DNA of 14,546 nucleotides, from the NCBI GenBank assembly GCA_002432095.1, contig DJFQ01000070.1:652-15197 (forward strand), written 5' to 3'. Positions 7,936 to 13,154 of this stretch are shown piece by piece. This DNA is from Marinagarivorans sp. UBA5868 (lineage in GTDB: Bacteria > Pseudomonadota > Gammaproteobacteria > Pseudomonadales > Cellvibrionaceae). Under the pieces are notes generated by a model, which had not been told where the DNA came from, did no database searches, and was given only the letters and a program-made list of their open reading frames with translations. The first letter of the stretch is position 1. Each line of letters begins with the position of its first letter. The translations under genes were made by a program, and so were the position numbers.

Positions 7936-7955
7936 CCCCAATTGTCAAATTGGGG
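7936..7955. other. Second hairpin in the esterase-GH3 gap
   Basis: CCCCAATT (7936-7943) and AATTGGGG (7948-7955) pair perfectly around GTCA. It precedes the terminator on the minus strand and has no T-run. It could protect the 3' end of the esterase mRNA or act with the next hairpin as a leader structure. Confidence 0.5.
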
Positions 7956-7975
7956 GGAGGAAATAATCTGCGACT

Positions 7976-9025
7976 TTAAAAATTCTTATGTTCAATGGTC
8001 CAATTGGAATTGCAAATACCGCAGTTATTACCAAGGAACATTCCTCTGCCAGTCGCCGACTGATCATCTTTTAAATGCCAGTTGAGCCATGCAACGCCCA
8101 CACGCGCAAATTCTCCACCATTGTCATTTCCATAAGTGCCACCGTGGCCAACCGGCAGATTCGCATGGTAAACCGGCACGTTCATAATGGATTGATAATC
8201 ACGCTGCCCGTTCGGATAGGCGACATCGGACGGTCCACCGTTAAAATAAGCGACCGGCGTGTGCATACGTGCATACACGTTCTGGCTAGGATTTAACAAT
8301 CCGCTGTTCATCGCCACTACCGTTGAAAGTCGCGAATCGCCCGCTGCATTCAATGCCATAAGACCGCCGCAGGAATAGCCCATGACAGCCACTTTTTCCG
8401 CCTCCACGCGGTTGTAGAGATTGCTGCAGGGATCCTCGCTTGCATCGCTTGCCCAATCTATCGCCGTGATGTGAGTTGAGCCATTGTCGGGGTCACTGCC
8501 GCCGCCATTAGGTGCGCCGTTAGCAATTACCAGATAACCGTGGGAGGCAATTTCCGCGAGAAATTCGGCGGAGCTCAGACCATTCGCGCCACAACCACCA
8601 TTCCCCCAGGAAACAATGGGTAATTTATCCGCCGGCAAATTTTGCGGACGGTAAATTGTGTGACGGGCCAAACGCTGTTGATCATGCTCGACAATCACAT
8701 TCCCAGCCGCACCAGTCAGAGGAGAACCGCCCTGCGACCAGGAAACGCGCGTTAGCGCCGGTCGAGGATTCTGACACATCGCGCCACTGGAAGATGAGCT
8801 CGAAGATGAACTGGATGAAGAACTCGAGGAGCTAGAGCTGGAAGACGAACTGGATGAAGAGCTTGAACTGGAAGAAGACGAGGAGCTAGAAGAAGAGCTA
8901 GATGAGCTCGACGACGTGGTTCCTGTATTTTGGCTGCCACCACATGCCGCCAACAATACCGACACAGTGACTACCGCAACGCCATTCAAACCGCGATAAA
9001 ACCTCACAACATTTTTTATTGACAT
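7976..9025 (-). CDS. Poly-Ser lipoprotein alpha/beta hydrolase (predicted esterase)
   Basis: The 349-residue protein begins with a clear lipoprotein signal, lipobox LAAC with Cys28, followed by a serine-rich linker at about residues 39-81. The remaining 265 residues form one alpha/beta-hydrolase domain. An early VSWGNGGCGAN segment is a plausible oxyanion loop. The nucleophile elbow is GYSCGG with Ser218, the probable acid is Asp267 (GPSDVAYPNG) and the probable base is His294 (PVGHGGTYG), in the expected order. The domain has several Cys (CGANG, DPCSN, GYSCGG, NNCGIC) that could form disulfides in a secreted enzyme. It resembles chlorophyllase/dienelactone-hydrolase-like esterases, but I cannot assign a CE family. 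A strong GGGGGGA ribosome site lies 5-6 nt before the ATG. With GH62, GH3 and GH51 around it, an acetyl or feruloyl ester on arabinoxylan is the likely substrate; that is inference. Confidence 0.85.
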   Translation of the reverse strand: MSIKNVVRFYRGLNGVAVVTVSVLLAACGGSQNTGTTSSSSSSSSSSSSSSSSSSSSSSSSSSSSSSSSSSSSSSSSSSSGAMCQNPRPALTRVSWSQGGSPLTGAAGNVIVEHDQQRLARHTIYRPQNLPADKLPIVSWGNGGCGANGLSSAEFLAEIASHGYLVIANGAPNGGGSDPDNGSTHITAIDWASDASEDPCSNLYNRVEAEKVAVMGYSCGGLMALNAAGDSRLSTVVAMNSGLLNPSQNVYARMHTPVAYFNGGPSDVAYPNGQRDYQSIMNVPVYHANLPVGHGGTYGNDNGGEFARVGVAWLNWHLKDDQSATGRGMFLGNNCGICNSNWTIEHKNF

Positions 9026-9579
9026 AAATCCCCCCAGATATTTTTAGTTTGACGTCAGATATTTCAATTCGACGAAGTTATACATCTGAAAAACAATGAA
9101 AATCAGCCGGTTCGGCAAAGCCGAAGCCAATTTCCTTTCATCCGTGGGTAGCCGGAAAATATTATGGATAAGGCCAGCGGTTATGGTTTTAGTCCCAGCC
9201 TGATAAGACTCGCCGATGCAAATCGCGCGAAAGATTTTGGAGTTAAAAAAAGCGAGGGTTAACAGCCATCATATGGAGGTGACACTCCTTATGACATAAC
9301 CCTCCAAGGTTACAGCGCACCAATAAAAACGTTAACGATTAAGAAAATCCCGCTTTACTGACTTGTCTTTACCAGACTTGCCATCATCAGAATTTCAATA
9401 CCGACACAGGATAGCCGGCATTCGCTAGCGTATTTTCATATGATGATATAACTATTGCGACAAAATCAATAGGCGGGATGTTTTTAAGCGAGATGAAATC
9501 GCATTCACGCTGTGAAGAACCTCACTTTTAGCGAAAGCCATTGAATAAGCGAAGTGAAAGCGAGACTGTTGGAAAGGGC
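9026..9579. other. Non-coding region of about 550 bp with several inverted repeats
   Basis: I see no convincing gene here. Visible structures are TTCGGC-AAA-GCCGAA near 9111-9125, TTATGACATAA at 9289-9299, the 8-bp palindrome CGTTAACG at 9330-9337, TTCAC-GCT-GTGAA at 9504-9516, and a loose direct repeat AAGCGAGATGAAATCGC / AAGCGAAGTGAAAGCG near 9486 and 9547. A 12-mer, TCATATGATGAT at 9436-9447, is identical to the palindrome region before the dehydratase gene. A 32-codon ORF (9164-9262, plus) has no good ribosome site and is probably chance. The region holds the esterase promoter on its left side and the 3' flank of GH51 on its right. Confidence 0.6.
9035..9064 (-). promoter_or_regulatory. 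Direct 9-mer repeats upstream of the lipoprotein esterase gene
   Basis: The 9-mer CAGATATTT occurs at 9035-9043 and again at 9056-9064, 21 bp apart, which is two helical turns. Between them lies the 8-bp palindrome TGACGTCA (9050-9057). A TATAAC hexamer on the minus strand near 9080 could be the -10 box, which would put the repeats in the early transcribed region. This looks like a possible operator; no regulator is identified. Confidence 0.35.
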
Positions 9580-9607
9580 AAAAAAGACCAAATCCTTTTG
9601 GTCTTTT
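9580..9607 (-). terminator. Intrinsic terminator of the GH51 gene
   Basis: AAAAGACCAAA (9582-9592) and TTTGGTCTTTT (9597-9607) form a perfect 11-bp stem around TCCT. On the minus strand it continues into a run of six T. It begins 7 bp after the GH51 stop codon. The symmetric A/T ends could let it also work on the plus strand. Confidence 0.92.
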
Positions 9608-9613
9608 CCTCGA

Positions 9614-11173
9614 TTATTTGAGTTCTATCACTACCATAGATTTCGCAGGCAGTGCGGCAACCAACTGGTCGCCGCGTTTAACCGCCTTAAAAGGTTGGGG
9701 TTGAACTGCATTTTTATTAGTAAAAGTATTGTGTGAATCCATTTTTTCGGCCGTCAGCAGTTGGCCTTCGCCCTGCTTCCATGTGCCCTTGACTGCCACA
9801 TCAACCGCCTCGTTGGGATGCACGTTAATTAACGCAAGCACGGTACGACCGTCCGTGGTTTTAGCAGCCGAAACACTGACTTGAGGGATACTGGTTTCTC
9901 CCAACGTGTAATTGAGATTGCCGGCGATATCGGCGGGCAAATGGGTCGCCTGTTGAAATGGAATGTACATTTTGAAAACGTGATAAGTAGGTGTTAGCAA
10001 CATTTTTTCCTTGTCGGTCAAAATCATTGCCTGCAACACATTGACCATTTGCGCGATATTGGTCATGCGCACCCGATCCGCATATTTGTGAAAAATATTA
10101 AAGTTCAAACCGGCGAGCAACGCATCGCGCAAAGTATTTTGCTGGTAAAGGAAAGCCGGATTATCGCCCTCTGCCGCATCATACCAAGTGCCCCATTCAT
10201 CCACATAAAAGCCGACTTTTTTCTCTGGGTCGTGCTGGTCCATGATTGCCACATTGCTCTTGATGTAATCTTCGATTTTTATTGTATTGGCAAAAGTGGA
10301 CAGCCATTCCTCTTCTGGAAAGCCGATGGCCACACCTTTTTTCTCCCAGTTGCCGCGCGGCAGGGTGTAATAGTGATGGCCGATGCCGTTCATGCGCAAA
10401 CTCCATGTTTGCGGCACATTTTTCATCAAGGCTTCAGTCCATTCGGTGAGATTTTCGTAGCCGCCGCTGGCGATCAATTCGGGGCGATTATCTTCCGGCG
10501 TCTTCAAAAAAGTGGCGTAATGTTTATAAAGATGGGTGTAGTACTCGGGCGTCATATTACCGCCACAACCCCAGGATTCATTACCAATCGCAAAAAAATG
10601 CACTTTCCAGGGTTCTTCCCGGCCATTTTTGCGACGCAGGTTAGCAAGCGTGGATTGGCTGGGAGAGGTCATATATTCCAACCATTCGGCCATTTCCTGA
10701 GGCGTTCCTGTGCCGAGGTTTCCGTTGATATAAACGTCCGAGCCTAACATCTCCGCGAGTTCAAAAAATTCATGGGTGCCGAACGCGTTATCGTCGGTCA
10801 CATTACCCCAGGACGCATTGACCGTAACCGGGCGATCCTTCCGTGGGCCTATACCGTTACGCCAGTGGTATTCATCGGCAAAACAACCACCGGGCCAGCG
10901 GATCAATGGCACCTTCAATTCCTTTAACGCGCCAATCACATCGTTGCGAAAACCTCGCGTATTGGGAATTTTGGATTTTGGTCCAACCCAAATACCTTCG
11001 TATATTCCCCGACCGAGGTGCTCGGCAAATTGACCGTAAATATTTTTATTAATTGTGGCGCCGGGTTTTTCGCTGTGAATGGTGACGGATACCTCGGCAA
11101 AAGCCCAGGTTGACCACATCGTCGAACCGACCAAAATGGCGCGGCTAACCGACCTGATGATAGGACCAAGCAT
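9614..11173 (-). CDS. Exported GH51 alpha-L-arabinofuranosidase
   Basis: The 519-residue protein matches GH51 over its whole length. It would release L-arabinofuranose from arabinan, arabinoxylan or arabino-oligosaccharides. The TIM barrel shows IYGQFAEHLGRGIYEG (45-60) and RWPGGCFADEYHW (92-104), the acid/base Glu199 in AIGNESWGCGG and the nucleophile Glu326 in YVDEWGTWY. The C-terminal part is the usual beta-sandwich. Residues 1-26 (ending STWAFA) read as an export signal, whereas many GH51 enzymes are cytoplasmic; secreted forms are known in Cellvibrio. I chose the ATG at 11173 because GAGGTG lies 6 nt upstream. A longer in-frame start at 11323 would add 50 residues coded by a non-coding tandem repeat and would bury the signal peptide. 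The AraD1-like gene ends 154 bp upstream with no clear terminator between, so readthrough from the gntR operon is possible. Confidence 0.94.
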   Translation of the reverse strand: MLGPIIRSVSRAILVGSTMWSTWAFAEVSVTIHSEKPGATINKNIYGQFAEHLGRGIYEGIWVGPKSKIPNTRGFRNDVIGALKELKVPLIRWPGGCFADEYHWRNGIGPRKDRPVTVNASWGNVTDDNAFGTHEFFELAEMLGSDVYINGNLGTGTPQEMAEWLEYMTSPSQSTLANLRRKNGREEPWKVHFFAIGNESWGCGGNMTPEYYTHLYKHYATFLKTPEDNRPELIASGGYENLTEWTEALMKNVPQTWSLRMNGIGHHYYTLPRGNWEKKGVAIGFPEEEWLSTFANTIKIEDYIKSNVAIMDQHDPEKKVGFYVDEWGTWYDAAEGDNPAFLYQQNTLRDALLAGLNFNIFHKYADRVRMTNIAQMVNVLQAMILTDKEKMLLTPTYHVFKMYIPFQQATHLPADIAGNLNYTLGETSIPQVSVSAAKTTDGRTVLALINVHPNEAVDVAVKGTWKQGEGQLLTAEKMDSHNTFTNKNAVQPQPFKAVKRGDQLVAALPAKSMVVIELK

Positions 11174-11185
11174 AAACACCTCGTT

Positions 11186-11304
11186 TGTTGTGCGGAAAAT
11201 CGTACTGTTGCAGGACACCGTATTGTTATGCAGAACGCCGTATTGTTGTCCAGGAAACCCTATTGTCGTGCAGGAAACTGTAATTGTAGTGCAGGAAATT
11301 GTCC
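11186..11304 (-). repeat. Six tandem repeats of about 20 bp upstream of the GH51 gene
   Basis: Units lie at 11186-11205, 11206-11223, 11224-11243, 11244-11263, 11264-11283 and 11284-11304 (20, 18, 20, 20, 20 and 21 bp). The rough minus-strand consensus is ATACGGTTTCCTGCACAACA. Unit lengths vary and are not multiples of three, so the array is not coding even though it falls in an open frame before GH51. It ends 12 bp before the start codon, next to the ribosome site. It is unrelated in sequence to the array at 924-977. Confidence 0.8.
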
Positions 11305-11327
11305 GCCGACGGAACCGGCGCAACGCC

Positions 11328-12335
11328 TCAGAGAACTGAGACGCCGCGGCCTGGTAAAAATGCCGGTTTTATTATTCGATAGGTATTGCGCAGCGGTCTG
11401 CCAAACCAGGGGCTCGCCACTTCGAAGATATCGCCCTCGCGGGTTTCCACACCATCACTAAAGCTTAGCGTACTGGTGCCGAAAAAGTGGACGTGAATAT
11501 CGCCGGGTCGCAAAAACGCCTGATATTTGAAGTGGTGGTATTCCAGATTCGCGATAGTGTGCGTCATGTTGTCTTCGCCGCTGACAAAATTTTTCTGCCA
11601 GATGGTGTCACCGTCGCGAATTAATTTTGATACGCCTTCGATAGTGCTCGGCAATACACCCAGTGCTAATTCCGGGCCGAACGAACAAGGCCGTAATTTA
11701 CTGTGAGCGAGATAGAGATAATTGATTTTTTCGGTTTTATGATCCGAATATTCGTTGCCAATGGCGAAACCCAAACGATAGGGACTGCCATCAGTGCCGA
11801 TTAAATAAATACCGGCGACTTCAACTTCGTCACCCATATCCAGTGCGAAATCCGGCGACTCCACATCACCACCGGGCGGCACCACTATGCTGCCGTCACC
11901 TTTGTAAAACCATTCCGGCTGTACACCGGTTTTTCCCGCGGCGGGCTTTCCATCCTCCAAGCCCATGCGGAACATGCGCATGGAATCGGTTTGCTGCGTT
12001 TCGTCGACGGCGAGTTTTGCGTGCATTGCGGCGCGGGTGTCGGCGCTGCCTAAATGTGTAAGGCCCGTGCCGGAAACCAGCATATGCGCGGGATCCGGGT
12101 GCAACACCGGCGGAAGCAGGCGCTGGTCCTGGGTTAATTGGTGGTAATCCACAAGCGTGCCGGTACAAAATTGCCCGGCGAGTTCAGCAAGACTTTGACG
12201 CTGGGCGATGGCTTCTTGCGCCAATGTGTACATGCCGCCCTGCCAGCTCAGCGCCTCCACTTGATCGATACTGCGAACCATGCCGAGACAAAGCTCGCCG
12301 CGTTCGCCCTGGTATTGGATAAGATTTGTTTTCAT
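11328..12335 (-). CDS. AraD1/GguC-family FAH-fold protein, probable 2-keto-3-deoxy-L-arabonate dehydratase
   Basis: A 335-residue cytoplasmic protein of the fumarylacetoacetate-hydrolase fold, in the AraD1/GguC branch. Recognisable parts are LHPDPAHMLVSGTGLTHLGSADT (starting at 79), the acidic metal-site stretch DMGDEVEVAG with Glu170 and Glu172, FAIGNEYSDHKTE (190-202) and AHSKLRPCSFGPEL (210-223). Related FAH proteins such as XylX act on 2-keto-3-deoxy-pentonates, giving alpha-ketoglutarate semialdehyde. The neighbouring L-arabonate dehydratase would make exactly that substrate, so this step is inferred. An FAH-type diketo-acid hydrolase role is the main alternative. The ATG at 12335 overlaps the TGA of gntR by one base (TGATG), so translation is probably coupled; a TTG one codon earlier is less likely. 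Without a strong ribosome site of its own, it depends on gntR translation. Confidence 0.85.
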   Translation of the reverse strand: MKTNLIQYQGERGELCLGMVRSIDQVEALSWQGGMYTLAQEAIAQRQSLAELAGQFCTGTLVDYHQLTQDQRLLPPVLHPDPAHMLVSGTGLTHLGSADTRAAMHAKLAVDETQQTDSMRMFRMGLEDGKPAAGKTGVQPEWFYKGDGSIVVPPGGDVESPDFALDMGDEVEVAGIYLIGTDGSPYRLGFAIGNEYSDHKTEKINYLYLAHSKLRPCSFGPELALGVLPSTIEGVSKLIRDGDTIWQKNFVSGEDNMTHTIANLEYHHFKYQAFLRPGDIHVHFFGTSTLSFSDGVETREGDIFEVASPWFGRPLRNTYRIIKPAFLPGRGVSVL

Positions 12336-13042
12336 CAACGAGAATATTTTTTGTCGAAGTCTTTGCGGGAATCCGCCAGCAGCGTGCGCACTGCTTTATC
12401 TGCTTTAGCGGGATTTTTTGCCGCGATCGCACGAAAAACAGCTTCGTGACGCGGCAGGGAAATTGCGTGAATTTCTTCGTGCCAGGATGTCAGACTGATG
12501 GAAATCGCCAGCGCATTATGCAGCGTGTGGCCGATATAGCGGATCACATCGTTATGCGTTGCATCGAGAATTGCCTGATGAAAACGAACATCCGGTTCTA
12601 TGGCATCCGTTACCGTCGGCGCGCGCGCCATGTCTTCATAAGCCGCTGCAATCCGCGCGATATCCGCTTCTGTCGCTTTTTCCGCAGCGAGTGCAGCGGC
12701 GCTCGGTTCTATTGCCAAACGCGCCTCGAATAACATATCGAGAAAATCCGTCGCAGGCAGGGATTGAGTAACCCAATTCAAGACATCCGGGTCAAGTAAA
12801 TTCCAACGGTCTTTACTCTGCACAATGGTTCCGACTTTGGGTTTTGAATTCAAAAGACCTTTGGCAATTAGAATTTTTGTGGCTTCTCTCACAATTGGCC
12901 GACTGACACCAAATTCGGCGCACAGCTCTGGCTCAATCGGAAGTTGTTGTCCTTCTTTATAATGCCCTTCAACAATTCGCCGACCCAGGCGCTCAACGGT
13001 CTGCGCATTCAGATTTTTTGGTTGAAATTGTCTAATTTGCAT
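12335..13042 (-). CDS. GntR regulator, FadR/FCD subfamily
   Basis: The 235-residue protein has an N-terminal winged helix-turn-helix at about residues 12-75 (IVEGHYKEGQQLPIEPEL, then FGVSRPIVREATKIL and a KVGTIV wing), followed by an all-helical FCD ligand domain at about 100-228. Probable metal or ligand residues are Asp151, His155 (DVRFH) and His199 (PRHEAVFRAI). This subfamily typically represses sugar-acid or organic-acid genes and is released by a pathway intermediate. Here L-arabonate or 2-keto-3-deoxy-L-arabonate is the natural guess. It is divergent from the arabonate dehydratase gene across 112 bp and overlaps the AraD1-like gene, a typical local-repressor layout. The ATG at 13042 has no strong ribosome site. 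Confidence 0.9.
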   Translation of the reverse strand: MQIRQFQPKNLNAQTVERLGRRIVEGHYKEGQQLPIEPELCAEFGVSRPIVREATKILIAKGLLNSKPKVGTIVQSKDRWNLLDPDVLNWVTQSLPATDFLDMLFEARLAIEPSAAALAAEKATEADIARIAAAYEDMARAPTVTDAIEPDVRFHQAILDATHNDVIRYIGHTLHNALAISISLTSWHEEIHAISLPRHEAVFRAIAAKNPAKADKAVRTLLADSRKDFDKKYSR

Positions 13043-13054
13043 ATATACGACGAC

Positions 13055-13089
13055 TTGCTCTCGAAGGTTGATGGACTATATCATATGAT
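13055..13089. promoter_or_regulatory. Divergent promoter with overlapping palindromic operator candidate
   Basis: The 10-bp perfect palindrome ATCATATGAT lies at 13080-13089. On the plus strand, TTGCTC (13055-13060), an 18-nt spacer and TATCAT (13079-13084) form a plausible promoter for the dehydratase gene. On the minus strand, TATGAT falls in the same palindrome and could be the gntR -10 box. A repressor bound here would block both directions. Confidence 0.5.
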
Positions 13090-13109
13090 GATTCAAACCA
13101 AAACAAACA

Positions 13110-13127
13110 TGACCTATCCTAAGGTCA
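13110..13127. promoter_or_regulatory. Inverted repeat before the arabonate dehydratase gene
   Basis: TGACCT and AGGTCA are perfect 6-bp inverted arms separated by ATCCTA (13110-13127), 27 bp before the dehydratase ATG. It could be a second operator or a short leader hairpin. It differs in sequence from the ATCATATGAT palindrome. Confidence 0.4.
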
Positions 13128-13154
13128 GGCGCACCCAACAAAGATTCATTCTCC

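Noticed and set aside
9095..9165. Possible c-di-GMP-I (GEMM) riboswitch on the plus strand (GGCAAAGCC and GGGTAGCCGG)
   Set aside because: Only fragments of the consensus are present, other conserved segments are missing, and no plus-strand gene lies downstream.
9164..9262. 32-codon plus-strand ORF starting MDKASGYGF
   Set aside because: It has a poor ribosome site, no recognisable features and sits among inverted repeats; chance is more likely.
10049..10747. 232-residue ORF antisense to GH51
   Set aside because: It is fully inside GH51, which has catalytic motifs in the right order; the antisense protein shows no family features.
11186..11304. CRISPR array
   Set aside because: Units are contiguous without spacers, imperfect and about 20 bp; no cas gene is near. 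The same applies to 924-977.
11174..11323. 50-residue N-terminal extension of GH51
   Set aside because: The extra residues come from the tandem-repeat array, whose units are not multiples of three; the ATG at 11173 has a good ribosome site and begins a normal signal peptide.
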